This document shows, piece by piece, positions 1-12,023 of a stretch of 64,000 bases of DNA. The position numbers and the translations under genes were made by a program. Every line of letters starts with the position of its first letter. Positions within the stretch are counted from its first letter, which is position 1. Origin of the DNA: Bombyx mori (taxonomy: Eukaryota; Arthropoda; Insecta; Lepidoptera; Bombycidae); assembly GCF_030269925.1 (NCBI RefSeq), contig NC_085130.1, forward strand, positions 7,328,501 through 7,392,500, in the 5' to 3' direction. The notes below the pieces were generated by a model. It saw only the letters and a program-made list of their open reading frames with translations. It was not told the DNA's origin and did not search any database.

Positions 1-30
1 AAGGCTATCAGCATAGGTAGGGGAAAAAAA
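1..30 (+). mobile_element. 3' end of stem-loop LINE tail
   Basis: AAGGCTATCAGCATAGGTAG then an A run: the last 30 bp of the LINE-tail family seen at 38075-38452; the rest is left of the window. Confidence 0.7.
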
Positions 31-1419
31 CTGTTGTAGAAAACTAATCGCCCACTTATCGTACTAAAATGTCCATGTATAAAACAAAAAAGACTATTGT
101 ACCTTAATGGTCCTATAGTACACTTTTTGCACCACACAATAAATCGCTTTGCATTTAGTAGCAGAGCTCATGGAAACACTCAAAAAGGAAATACCTCTCA
201 TAATGGTTGTTACACGCCATCGGTTCCTTTGTTTCAATACCCATTGGAAGGATTTTTCACTTTGTTTTCCATAAACGATTTTCATTCAGATCTGATCTGA
301 ATACTTTCTAAAGAATTTTTGAATTTGTTTGATTATTATGTAGTTGGGTTTGTTTTCATGAATGGTTCACTTCTCTAAAAGATAATTCTATTAATAGATA
401 TTCAAGAATAAAAAGAATTTATCATTGAAATTGAATAAAATTGAGGTGTAGCATATTGTGAGCACGTGTTGATACATCTAGTCTATTTTTGCCATGAAGT
501 AATCTTACGCTCCTGTTTGAGAAGAATTGATGTTATTTCGACCTCATGAGTGCTGGACGTTGGCATCCATGTTTATTGGAGTAACCGCATCATAGATAAT
601 GATTTTTGACTTGTCTAACAGCTCTATAGTTGCTCTCATAAAGATCGAGGATTAGTCCCCAAAGCATAGTTATGTTTTCAATCTGAAGGGCCATGTTTGT
701 TTTTGTTTTTAGATGCATTGTCTGCATTTTTCTGTCCCGATGTTGTTAGATTAGAAGGTAGGGCCAAAAGAAAAAATTGTGCTACAACAAAACCATCCTT
801 GAAAGATATTAAATGGAATGCTTGAAATACAACAATTTGAAATAAAACACCAGAGCCTTTTCGTTTGTTTAAATCAAAGCTATCTCGACTGTTACGTAAT
901 ATTGTCTAGACTGAACTTGGGAATTTGCAGACGGGTACTTCATTTGTCTAAATCTTCTTGAGTACTCCGTAGCTGTGTGCATAATTGATTTGTTATATGA
1001 ATTCTAAATTTGTATCTTTTAATCGACTTAGACGCCACGGATTTTTTTTGAAACTTTGCTTTTATGAATCTTTAGATATTAAACAGATTTATACAAGGTC
1101 GCTTAGAGATACGAATTACAATTTTAATTATTTAAGTTTGGCCGGTTTAGTTCAAGATAATTCGATCTTCTTTACCCCCTAATGTCACGAAAAACAGTGG
1201 GTGTTCTTACACTTATGAAATCTTCCTATCAAAAACAACCCTATAATTTTCAGCAATTTGTCCAGTCTGATAATAGTCAGTAAGGGTTATTTTAGATATA
1301 AGTCTAGAAATATTTTTATTGAATAATAGACGCACAAAACAAACGCTAGGTTAAACTGTTAAAGTAGTTATAATTATGTTTAGATAAGTTTGTCCAATTT
1401 CATTAGCTATTTATTAATA
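31..1419. other. Intron or gene-flanking DNA without recognised features
   Basis: AT-rich. Short ORFs at 94-300 and 985-1182 show no family motif. No earlier kinase exon (glycine-rich loop, VAxK) was found up to 3101. Confidence 0.6.
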
Positions 1420-1847
1420 CTAAAGGGTCCCGCAGTAGTCGAAATTCGACTATAATTAATTGGAATTGTAAGTTTGTACACTATTATGATTGTATTTGTC
1501 TAAAATCACAAATTTCGCCAAGACTACACTATAAAAAATATTAACAATAAATATTAACAAAGACAAACAATATTTAATCTATTCTCAATTTGACAACAGA
1601 CGTCAAGGACAAAAGTTTGACAATAAATAGTATGCATGCGTGTGTGCGTCAAATACATGGTATGTAGTGTGTGTAGTGTTTTCTTTATTGATTTAATGTA
1701 TCTTTTATGCATTATTTAAAAAAAAAATTAGCATTGTGCACTTCTTCTCTATATTCTTTATAAGTGTGGAAAATTTCATACTCCTCCGTCCACGCAATTT
1801 TCGTAAAAAGGGATACAAAGTTTTTGCTTCACGTATTAATATATAGA
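1420..1847 (-). mobile_element. Helitron-like non-autonomous element, family A
   Basis: Complement of the family with sense ends A|TC...CTAG|T. The 3' side (1420-1455) has the hairpin AGTCGAAATTCGACT and a degraded terminus (CTAA). The 5' end (GA|T) is at 1847. About 428 bp, no coding capacity. Confidence 0.72.
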
Positions 1848-2321
1848 TAATTTGAAGTTATATCTATCTTGAAGCGTACATAAAAAATACATCATACTTC
1901 ATGACAAAGACCTCTTCCGAAATATATATTATTTTCTAGGTCTAGCGATACTATTGCAAATGGGACATTTGGTTTTTTTGTTCATTTCTTTATATTATAT
2001 TCTATGTTTGAACCTCATTATTCAGTAATAACATTCGGTATGAAGTAGAAATATTATCCGAGGCGCGCTGTGTTGATCCAAGAAAAATTCCTATCTTTAA
2101 CGAAAACTAAACTCTTCCATTAATTTGATTGTTATCAACTGGATTATCCGGTGGATGAATCATAACGTCGGAAACGGGTTTGCTGTGCAGGATCGTTTTT
2201 ACGTCGGAAAATTCCACCGGTTAATTTAATGGATGAAAAATGTACAAAAAACTTTAAAAGGCTTAAAGGTCGGTTGTTGATTAATTTCCCAAAATGGTGG
2301 GTGGCGAGTTCACTGAGAATC

Positions 2322-2384
2322 TTTTTTTTTTTGTATTATTGCTTAGATGGGTGTACGAGCTCACAGCCCACCAGGTGTTAAATG
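2322..2384 (-). mobile_element. Bm1-type SINE 3' fragment
   Basis: T-run, then TTGCTTAGATGGGTGTACGA and the start of the CACAGCCCACC segment: the 3' tail only of a minus-strand copy, ending where similarity stops near 2384. Confidence 0.7.
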
Positions 2385-2790
2385 TATTATGTAACATGGC
2401 CCGATGTAATTAAGACACAAATGATCGCATTACTAATTACACATACGCCTCTTGTTTGTTCAATGTATAATTATTTCCCATTCTTATAATTAAAAAAAAG
2501 CATTTTATAATATGACTTTATTTTTAAATAGAGTTTGAACAGCTGGATCGTTGGTACATATACATAATATACTGATAAGAAAACCGATCTCGAATTTTAA
2601 ATGAAATACTATAATAGTAAAATATTGAGAAAGGTGCTCACAAATTAGTAGCAACAAAGCCCTGCTACATTCTGCGGCAGAATAGATAAGAATGGAATAT
2701 TATAACTTGAGATCTTTGTCTCACGCCTCAAACAGCACGAGGAGTTCTTTTGCCGTAATTTCAGATAACGTAACTGCTGAACACTAGATT

Positions 2791-3032
2791 TGCTGGTGGT
2801 AGGACCTCTTGTGAGTCCGCACGGGTAGGTACCATCACCCTACCTATTTTTGTCGTGAAGCAGTAATGCGTTTCAGTTTGAAGGGTGGGGCAGCCGTTGT
2901 AACTATACTTGAGACCTTAGAACTTATATCTTATTTACGTCGTAGATGTCTATGTGCTCCAGTAACCCCTTCACACCAGGTGGGCCGTGAGCTCGTCTAC
3001 TCATCTAAAAGCAATAAAATAAATAAAAAATT
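2791..3032 (+). mobile_element. Bm1-type SINE, headless copy
   Basis: Starts at GCTGGTGGTAGGACC and runs to AAAGCAATAAAATAAATAAA. It has an internal deletion in the ACTTATATCT...TTTACG part. It ends about 70 bp before the kinase exon at 3102 and so lies in the acceptor region of that intron. Confidence 0.8.
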
Positions 3033-3101
3033 AGGCTGATCTTTGTCACCAAAGTAGTCACCAAGAACATTGTTTAATTATAAATCTCTTTTGTCATACA
3101 G

Positions 3102-3217
3102 ATTACGTCGCCGGTGGAGAGCTGTTCACACATTTATACCAAAGGGAGCATTTCAACGAAAGCGAAGTTAGAATATATATAGCTGAAATTATACTGGCGC
3201 TCGAACAATTGCATAAG
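3102..3217 (+). CDS. RPS6KA5: MSK-type kinase, exon (N-terminal kinase, N-lobe/hinge to helix E)
   Basis: Internal exon with acceptor ACAG before 3102 and donor GTAAGT after 3217. It is 116 bp: two bases completing a split Asp codon plus 38 codons. The peptide begins YVAGGELFTHLYQREHF and ends ALEQLHK, which matches the hinge and helices D/E of the first (AGC-type) kinase domain of mitogen- and stress-activated kinases. These enzymes act in the nucleus below ERK and p38 and phosphorylate histone H3 and CREB; insects have a JIL-1 relative. Reading frame, splice phase and motif order all agree with the next exon. Exons for the glycine-rich loop and catalytic Lys are not in the window. The only doubt is MSK1-like versus MSK2-like naming, which has little meaning in an insect. 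Confidence 0.93.
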
Positions 3218-3348
3218 GTAAGTTAATTGTGTTTAGCGTTATATTGTGGAGGGGAATCGCGAAAATGGAGACGGATGGTGGGAATGATGAAATTGTTTTA
3301 TAACATAATGTTTATTCAAGCTTAGATCGGGTTACTGGACCCCAAAGA

Positions 3349-3475
3349 TGATCTTTTTTTTTTTTATTGCTCAGATGGGTGGCCGAGCTCACAGCCCATC
3401 TGGTGTTAAGTGGTTACTGGAGCCCAAGGACATCTACGACGTAAATACGCCACCCACCTTGAGATCAAGTATAGT
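3349..3475 (-). mobile_element. Bm1-type SINE 3' part
   Basis: T13-type tail, TTGCTCAGATGGGTGG, CACAGCCCATCTGGTGTTAA and the ACGTAAATACGCCACCCACC segment; the 5' part is missing beyond AAGTATAG. Minus strand, in the 3.4-kb intron. Confidence 0.75.
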
Positions 3476-3946
3476 TATCTTTCTTGATCAAGATCTTGTT
3501 AATATTGAGGTCGGATTCAACTGTTGTCCTTGGCGGAGGTAAGAGTACTGGATTGTATCTAGCGATATGAAGCCACACGATTACACGATTTTATTACACT
3601 ATTTTATTACACGAAAGTACTTTACCCATTGACACGTTTTAAAAATTAGCCCGCGAGCCGGGATACGAAATCGCGTTGCGGCCGCATCGAGTGAGAGTAC
3701 ACCGAGGGGAATTAATTGTATTCTTCAGTAAGAATACCAATTTATCCCATTGATTCGATTGTGACTTTCCATTGACCCGGCAACAAAGTCATCGTTTATA
3801 GTCTTACATAATGTATATGTTTAATCAGGTGTATCAATTACCGTAACCCTACAGACGATCGGGCGTTTTGATATTATAATAATGATACACTAAGCATAAA
3901 AACGGATCGAAGTTGATGCGTTGCCAAGGTTAAATCTTATACTAAA

Positions 3947-4193
3947 CTAGCTGTACCCGACCGCTTCGCTGGGCATTTAAAATTAACATTACTAATTTCT
4001 CACCCCCACAAACATTCTCATCATTAACGCCCCCGCGACTGGTGTAGGGAGTCCAACACTCATATAAATATTAGCCTATCCATTAAGTACATGTATTTTC
4101 TACATGGATACCAAGTTTCAATTCAATCGGATGCATGGTTCAGTAGTTATAACGGAACATCCGTAAAAACCACTGTAGATTTATATATTAGTA
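3947..4193 (-). mobile_element. Helitron-like element, family B
   Basis: CTAGCTGTACCCGACCGCTTC to TTTATATATTAGTA; the last few bases of the 5' end are replaced by the next element. Confidence 0.72.
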
Positions 4194-4591
4194 CTAGCTG
4201 ACCCGGCAAACGTTGTTTTGCCATATATAAGATTTCTAGGGAATTTCTAGTGTAGAAAAAAAAAAACTAACTTATTGTAATGTGTAAGGATATGGTAAAT
4301 GAGTGAAAGAGGCATGTAGCGCTGTGAACGATTAAGAATTATAAAAATAACAAAACCTCATTCAACCACATACATAGGTAATGCCTCATTATAACAAAAA
4401 AAATATGTCCAAAAATAAAAATAAATGTTAGGGGTGGACAACCCTTATCACTTAGGGGTATGAAAAATAGATAGTAGCCGATTCTCACACCTGCTGAACA
4501 TGCATATAAAATTTCATAAAAATCGGTCAAACCGTTTCAGAGGAATATGGTAACTAACATTGTGACATGAGAATTTTATATATAAGATAGA
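4194..4591 (-). mobile_element. Helitron-like element, family C, long form
   Basis: CTAGCTGACCCGGCAAACG to TATATAAGATAGA|T. It directly abuts a family B copy on its left. Confidence 0.68.
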
Positions 4592-4992
4592 TTATATTGA
4601 AAATCGAAGTGTGGCTGTCTGTATTGGGTATATACTAAAAATTGTATGTTTGTTTATTTGTTGTTCGAGTTTTTGCCGATACCATCAAAAGGACTTGCAG
4701 GTGACGCGCGATGTGTTTGTTTTGATTTGTCGAACATTTGTCGGTCATAGCGTTAAAAATATTTCCAAAACACCATTTTAAATCGCCTATATTATAATTT
4801 TTTTTTCATATGTTACAAAAACTAAAAGGTTCTTATGAGTTGTTTTGTGTTTCAAAGCATTTTTGAAGTCAAAGATTGGTTTTAAACATTTGTTTAAATC
4901 TTATCTTGCTACGATGATACGAACTAGAGATAAACTCTCAAATCCTAATCCCTTCGTATCGTAGTGTGATCAGTTCAATCCTACTTCTTGTT

Positions 4993-5142
4993 TACTGGTG
5001 ACAGGACGTCTTGTGAGTCCGCACGGGTGCGTAGGACCTTAGAATTCATATCTCAAGGTTGTAGATGTGTATGGACTCTGGTAACCGCTTAACACCAGGT
5101 GGGCCGTGAACTCGTCTACCCATCTAAGCAATAAAATAAAAA
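4993..5142 (+). mobile_element. Bm1-type SINE with internal deletion
   Basis: Begins ACTGGTGACAGGACG and ends GCAATAAAATAAAAA. The central part between GCACGGGTGCGTAGG and ACCTTAGAATTCAT is deleted, leaving about 150 bp. Confidence 0.75.
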
Positions 5143-5460
5143 CTTCCCATTTCAAGTGTACAATAGATAACATTTATTCATCTAATATAATGATGGTAGT
5201 TATATTTATCTGGCCGAGTGTTTTTTTACTAGTGGCAGTTTCGTTATCATTATGTCACATGTGAATGCAGGATTCTATCAAACTTACCCGACGGTCGTAA
5301 CAAAAATTTGCATTCCTGAAATCTTTGCCCTGTAATCACGTTACGTATTATATATAATAGTTGGTGCAAATTCGCTCAACCCGATTACCGAATTTTTATC
5401 CAGCCACTCAAAGCTTGTGATTAACAGTGTCTTTTCAACATCAGTCCGTGTCACACCACT

Positions 5461-6511
5461 TCTTCGTCTTCTCTTACCGTTTTCCTGGTCTAGTCCCAGG
5501 GTCGGCTTTCCTACTTAAACTCCTCCATTTTGCCCGGTCTTCGGCATCCTTCTGAATGAGGTTATTCTCCTCCATATCCGCCTTTACCACGTCTACTGCG
5601 GTACATAAATAAGACGCTCCGATGAGGCTATTAAATTAAAATTAGTCCTCCGGTCTCCGCAGTCTACTGTGCCACCTCAGAGTTAGCACATCAATTAATG
5701 TTCAATCTATACTAATATATAAATCTACAGTGGTTTTTACGGATGTTCCGTTATAACTACTGAACCATGCATCCGATTGACTTGAAACTTGGTATCCATG
5801 TAGAAAATACATGTACTTAATGGATAGGCTAATATTTATATGAGTGTTGGACTTCCTAATTATAATGACAATAAATAATAATGTTAATTTTAAATGCCTA
5901 AAATTAATACTTAATTTTTACACATAGTCCTAGTCTCTTATATAGTGATTTCAGAGACGTCATTATATTTTCGTTTGCTCTTTGGGAGACGTAGACATTG
6001 CCCATTTTTTTTCGTCATTAATTATGATTTTCGATCGTTTCGTTTACTTCAAAATTATCATGGTCGCCGACGGCTAAGGTTGTTGTTTATTCGTCAATAT
6101 TCGAAGATTGTGCTATAAAAAAAAGGGTGCGTGTACTTATGTACGCGCGTAAGAAGTTATACTTTATTTTTATTTTTTTATTTTTTTATTTATATTTTAA
6201 TCAATTTGAAAAAAAATCGATTAAACAACATCCTCAAACACGCATATTGGACATCACTTTTCTTGACATCGTATAAATTCGGTAATTCTCGGTATGGTTC
6301 GGAAAGTTCACCTGCGGCTATATTCAGACTCGCCAAATTACGTCGGTCGTACTGTAATGGGCGATTTAGTGGGCAACTTCATTTCTGTTAATTTTGTGTC
6401 ACGGTGCGCGCGCATCGTAAAATTTCACTCAGAATGGGCAAAGTGGAGGAGTTTAAATGGATAAGCGGACCCTGACACGAGACCTGGAAAACGTTAGAAA
6501 GAAGAATAACG
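5461..6511. repeat. Pair of inverted repeats about 85 bp long
   Basis: 5461-5545 (CTACTTAAACTCCTCCATTTT within) and 6434-6511 (AAAGTGGAGGAGTTTAAATGG within) are complementary with some mismatches, about 890 bp apart. Probably two copies of one repeat in opposite orientation. Confidence 0.55.
5706..5898 (+). mobile_element. Helitron-like element, family B, 3'-truncated
   Basis: A|TCTATACTAATATATAAAT to TTTTAAATGCC; the terminal hairpin and CTAG are missing. Confidence 0.68.
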
Positions 6512-6625
6512 TTGTTGATATTAAAATTACAACAAAAATAGCGTGATTAAATCGTAAAATTAGTTTTGATGTGCCAGAGATATATTGGTATCAGCTACTG
6601 CTTAGCTATTATTTACTATTACTGA

Positions 6626-6856
<231 letters not shown>

Positions 6857-6873
6857 TAAGACACCGTTCTCTC

Positions 6874-7122
6874 CTGTTTTTTTTTATTACTCTTGTAGGC
6901 CGAGGACCCTGAGAGAAGCCGAAAACCGAAGCAAATGGAAGCTGATGGTACAAAGAGCCACGAAAGGCTTTCAGGGACACGACCTTCAGCAATGAAGTAT
7001 TCGACTAATAAGAAGAAGAAGTGGGCAGATGAGCACACGGCCGACCATGGTGAGTGGTTACCGTCGCCCATGGACTTCAGCAATACCAGGGGCAGAACCG
7101 AGCCGCTGCCTACTTGTTAATA
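6874..7122 (-). repeat. Second retroelement-tail family (GGTAGGCAGCGGC type), interrupted
   Basis: In sense this family reads AGGCAGCGGCTTGGCTCTG...CCATGGGCGACGGTAACC...CTCGTCTGCCTAC...GCAATAAAA. Here the tail (6878-6900) is split from the rest (7015-7118) by about 110 bp of unrelated sequence. It lies just inside the donor of the exon ending at 6841. Confidence 0.6.
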
Positions 7123-8254
7123 CCCTCCACACTGGTGTAGGCGATTTGGCTTTTTCAGATAAGCGTCGGGAATCTTGCGTCGGCTTCCAAAAACCTTTTT
7201 TTTAATAAGCAGAGATCTGTTTTCATTGATTTTCTTGTTTAAAATTTTCATGGTTGTTTTCACTGCTCCCTAATATCTGAAGTGAAGAAGACGTGACAGT
7301 TTTAAGGCCAATGTATTCGTGATAAAATGAATTAAACCGATATATGGGGCTTTAGGAGCCTCAACATTATTACTTGAAGCAACACCAAAAACTATAATAT
7401 GTATTTCCATTCCAATTATTTTTTTCGGGAAAAATTCCCGTTTTGGAAGGAGATAATAAAATCGTAAAGTTTTTTTTTAAAGATTAGATCGAAAACAAAA
7501 TTATTAAAGTTAATCTATTTGAGTGAGTATATGAGTTGATGAGTTCGCTTAAACTTCTTTATTGTGATTATGAATTATAGGAGTCAAATTGTTGTTTTTT
7601 ATAGTTCGAACATTGCGTGCGCTAGAAAAGTTATTAATGTTAGTCTGTCTCAAATGAACCCTTCTGTCAACGCAAGTTTCTGAACTGGAAAACTAGGTAT
7701 TAGTGGGAGATGTGAGGTTTGCTTGAACAAGCTGTGTCTGCTTATCTCTCATCCTGGCTTTGCAAAATATAAATATTACTACAAACAGATCCTAGAGATA
7801 TTATATCCTAGAGATTTTTTGATAGTTTACGAAAACCAGAATCGCATATGACCGTATGAATAAGTGACCTTTAAACTATCTTGTGTTGATTCCGTTGACC
7901 GTTTTATCTCTACTTCTAAAAGTTCTAAAAGTTCACTATTCAGCGGATAACAATGTAAAAGCACGATAGCAGCGATACTGCTTAATAAGCTTTTTGAACA
8001 CGTGCACAGTTGAGCGTACTTTGCGATTAAGAAGTAGGGTCCTATTGCATTATGAATCATAGCGGCTGATATATGACTGACCTGACTTATTTGGATGTTT
8101 GACTAATGTTTTGTTAGATCGTTGTTTGGACACTGACATACGATGAATAAACTGCAGGATAATGAACCTATAGTAAGGGTATATGGACGGGTAAAAGGCT
8201 ATTGGGTTTAAGCGGCATTTCGCTTAATACGCAACATTTATAACCACGATGTTA

Positions 8255-8515
8255 CCCGTACCGCGGGTGACGCCGCGGGGCGAAGCTAGCCTAAAAAAGT
8301 AGCCTAAGCTACTCCTTAAATCATCAGCTACCTATCAGTGAAAGTCCCGTCAAAATCGGTCCAGCCGTTCTAAAGATTAGCCGGAACAAACAGACAGACA
8401 GACAAAATAAAATAAAAAATATTTTGGTATATGTACTGTGTATGCATTTAGTAAAAAGTGGTTATTTTATTATTACAAACATACACTCGCAATTTTATTT
8501 ATTTGTATAGAGATT
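8255..8515 (+). repeat. Interspersed repeat fragment
   Basis: GTGACGCCGCGGGGCGAAGC, CAAAATCGGTCCAGCCGTTC and AGACAGACAGACAAAATAAA are typical of a common lepidopteran repeat tail of uncertain class. Confidence 0.5.
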
Positions 8516-8930
8516 AAAGGCCCGTTTTATTTGGTATTAACATCAACGGTTCGATGTTTTTAAACTTCCGTTAAATTAGACCCATTCAAATAGCTGAAGA
8601 AGTTTTTATGTTATGCTATTTTTGTATTTACGTACTTCAAGTTTTCGGCAGTCGTGATTGTCAATTCGAAGATTACGCAAAACTCCTGACAACACTGTCT
8701 TGTTTTTGTGCCCGTAAATAATAATCGAATGAAATAAAACGTAATTAATTATATTTACAATCAAACGAAACATAAATTATATTCGGACAATGTTATTGTT
8801 TGTTATCATTTGTGTATTGTGTTTAATTTATGAGATGCTGTTGTTATTTAGGTCGATGGATACATAAGACAATTGGTATGTACAAGTTTAATCTGTCCTA
8901 TGTAAAATTGGCAGTATAAATCATCTAAAT

Positions 8931-9060
8931 AACTGAGACCTTAGAACTCATATCTCAAGATAGGTGTCGGCATTTACGTTCTAGATGTCTATGGGCTTCG
9001 GTAACCACTTTACAACAGATGGGCCGTGCGTTCGTCCACCCATCTAAAGCAATAAAAAAG
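8931..9060 (+). mobile_element. Bm1-type SINE 3' part
   Basis: Starts at CTGAGACCTTAGAACTCAT and ends CTAAAGCAATAAAAAAG; 5'-truncated and several per cent diverged. Confidence 0.75.
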
Positions 9061-9610
9061 GGGTAGAAAGGAAACAATGGTGTTCGATAAATTTCTAACA
9101 CTTCAAAATTACCCGGATAACGGACGAAATATGCTTATTTTAAAAAGGGTAATTTCTGTAATAGTCTAAATGTAGAAAATAAAACAGCAAGGTTTTTACC
9201 ACAGCAGGTAGGAGGTACACATATGGTATGATATAAAAATATATGTAATTTTGTTCTCATGTCGTTTCGTTAGCTACGGGAAGGGGATAGGGAAAACTTC
9301 TCAAAGAGTTTTTATTTCTTTTTATGTCTACCTTTCGTGTTAATCTAAATAGATTGGTCATTCAGACTGAAGTTTCTTATATAAGCACACTGTTAACGAC
9401 CCAGTTTGGTACTAAAGTTTCGTCACTAACTCGACTACAGCGCCATCTACCGTGGCGCAGTCACTAGCTATTGTTGCGACGAAACTAAACACGCATTGGA
9501 TTGTTTCGATATGACCTCAATCAGTTCCGAATCGTTCAGAAGTTACTATGCAACAAACTAACAAACTAATTTTATTCCGACTAATAATCACTACATAGTA
9601 TAAAACAAAG

Positions 9611-9809
9611 TCGCTTTCTCTGTCCCTATATCTGTCTGTCCTTATGTATGCTTAAATCTTTAAAAGTACGCAACGGATTTTGATGCGGTTTTTTTTAATA
9701 GATAGAGTGATTGAAGAGGAAGGTTTATATGTATAATAACATCCATTAAATAGTGGAGAAATCAATAATAAATTACAGTTTCCGAAGCGAAGCGAGGGCG
9801 GGTCGCTGG
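9611..9809 (+). mobile_element. Helitron-like element, related 3' end
   Basis: TCGCTTTCTCTGTCCCTATA to GAAGCGAAGCGAGGGCGGGT with terminus CTGG. The last 30 bp match the element ending at 28525 while the rest differs, so ends are shared between families. Confidence 0.6.
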
Positions 9810-10151
9810 TTAAATATATAAAAGAGTTTATGGTGAAACTCGCTACGTTAAAGTAAGATTTCCTCTTGAATAAAAACACTATGTTATAAACCCTGTTATG
9901 AAATGCGTGCTCTTACCACAATTTTTGGTTTTAATGAGCTATTGATATTTCGGTGGTGTTGCAAGCGTTGTGATTGATATGCTCATAAATCGAATGCTAA
10001 ATGTTTCGCTGAGTTTGACACGATAAGACTCATTCCGACTGGGCTTTAATTGTGTCTAAAGATTAGAATATGTGTATATTTGTGAGTATGTTAGCAGCCA
10101 TTTAACTGGCAGGCTTCGTGGCTTTGAATTGTATTCCATCTCTGCGTGGCT

Positions 10152-10520
10152 GTTTTTTTTGCCTACCTATGTTGATAGCCTTAAGAGATTATTTCAGCGT
10201 AACCTTAACTAGTAGGTGAGCTTATGGGGCTCAAACCTGACGACAATGCTAACACGAGCCCTACCAAGAGCCGTGCTTCGCAGAATCTACCATCGGATCG
10301 GAAACGAGACCCACTGAGAAGATCCGCCGAGAAACTCAGTGGGCTGTGTCCGTGGGTTAATTTACTCGTCGAGCCCTTCGTCGCTAGCGACGGGTTCGGC
10401 GAGAACGATGACCGGTGTTTGAGGTACCTAAAAGCACCGTTAGTGGATCAGGAGGATCCGAAATGACGTGTTTTAGGCGACGTCGACTGCTTTCCATTCT
10501 GTCCGCAGGATCGGGAATGT
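10152..10520 (-). mobile_element. LINE 3' tail with conserved stem-loop
   Basis: Minus strand. T-run, GCCTACCTATGTTGATAGCC, then through CCCACTGAG...CTCAGTGGG (9-bp stem, 16-nt loop) to the CGACGTCGACTG segment. It is 5'-truncated and non-coding. Family is shared with 13 other pieces here; probably the 3' UTR of a Bombyx LINE whose name I cannot fix. Confidence 0.75.
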
Positions 10521-11119
10521 GCGTGGCTGTCATATTGCGACTAAGGAATATACCGATCGTGAGTCGCTAATGTATAAAAAAAAATACGTCATTTAAAACA
10601 CCCTCAAATAACCTACCTATAATAACTATATATTGCCGTCTTGCTCGTTTGCCTCATAGTTGTTATAAAAAAAAATTTAAAAAAAAATATATACATTGAG
10701 AAAAAAAACGAAAATGGTCTCTAATCACTTGACAATAAGTACTCTGTTAACATTGCACTGTCAGATTTGTTTTATGTGAACGAAACAGAATCAACAGTAG
10801 AAAGTTAACGACGACTTCACGAACGTGAGTTATATCACCGCGCGCTCCAAGCGAATGTATTACTTATTCATGACGTAAATAAAGTCATTTTTTTCTTGTA
10901 TTATTTCTTGGGTGTTATGGTCGATTGCGATTCTCATTAAATTTCTAAATCTTGATAGTTTAGTAAAATAGATTTTGTATCAATTTTTACGAATCACACA
11001 TCGCGACGAGTAATTCGAGTGTACTCGTCATTTGTCGGGTGTTTTCACTTCCATTGCGTGTTTGTATCTATCTTAATAATAATTAATCTAATAAAAAGTT
11101 TGTTGAGTTCGCATAGCGA

Positions 11120-11250
11120 CAAACTCTGTGGGTCGCGGTTACGATCCGGTGGTAGATTCAGCGCAGCACTGCCTCTTGCTAGGGCCAGTGTTAGCAGATT
11201 CTCTCAGAATGAGCCGGTGAGCTTACCTATTAGTCTGCGCGTAGCTAATT
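11120..11250 (+). mobile_element. Fragment of stem-loop LINE tail
   Basis: CTGTGGGTCGCGGTTACGATC and GGTGGTAGATTCAGCGCAGC to GAGCCGGTGAGCTTACC; the stem is only partly present. Confidence 0.6.
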
Positions 11251-11394
11251 ATAGCTACTTTTATTTAGCTAATTATAACTAGCTAGATAGAGAAAAAAAA
11301 TGAAAAAAACTTCAATAACGAAGGTCTAACATTGTTTAATACCATTTAAGTCTTCGAAAATTACAAAATCTTTGTAATTGAGGGTAGAGTGTAC

Positions 11395-11530
11395 CTATTG
11401 AAATCCCGCACGGGTAAAGATCGCCGTGCCTATTTATTGGAAGCAGTTTGAAGTTTGAGACTTTCAACCTCATATCTCCTGAATGGTGTTGGCATTCACG
11501 TTCTCTATTAACTCCGGTGATTAGTTACCA
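11395..11530 (+). mobile_element. Decayed Bm1-type SINE
   Basis: CCCGCACGGGTAAAGATCGCC, TGAGACTTTCAACCTCATATC and GTGTTGGCATTCACG follow the order of the Bm1 3' module with many changes; the tail is lost. Confidence 0.55.
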
Positions 11531-12023
11531 GAAATAAGGCAGTGGACCACCGTACGGAATTAAAAAACCATATTGTAATGAATCTATTAAAATTCAAAGT
11601 ATGTACTAGTTGTGTTATTAAACAACGTGACCTTTAAAACGATCAAATATTAATGAACACCAAAACGTAATCGAGAATCGGAAATATTTTTGCGAATGAA
11701 AACAGGTAATACACGATAAGACTTGCTCCGTGTGAGCGTCCGTCCTTTTCGCTCTCCGGCGCAAACCGTATCTATACGTCTCGTTCTCGCCGACGAGCCG
11801 TGACCTACATGTAAAAGACAATGTTGAGCTAATTCGGATACAATAACGCCGCGCACTGAATGCTTAATATTTAATCATTAATCAAATATGAGGCAGTCAG
11901 CGCAAAAGTGTCCTAAGCTTGTCATAGTCAGTATGGAGATAATGAGGTCGGAATTTACTTTTAAACTGCTTCGTAGGCAAAAACAATACGCGTAAAGATT
12001 AATGTTTACAAAGTCATCTGTTC

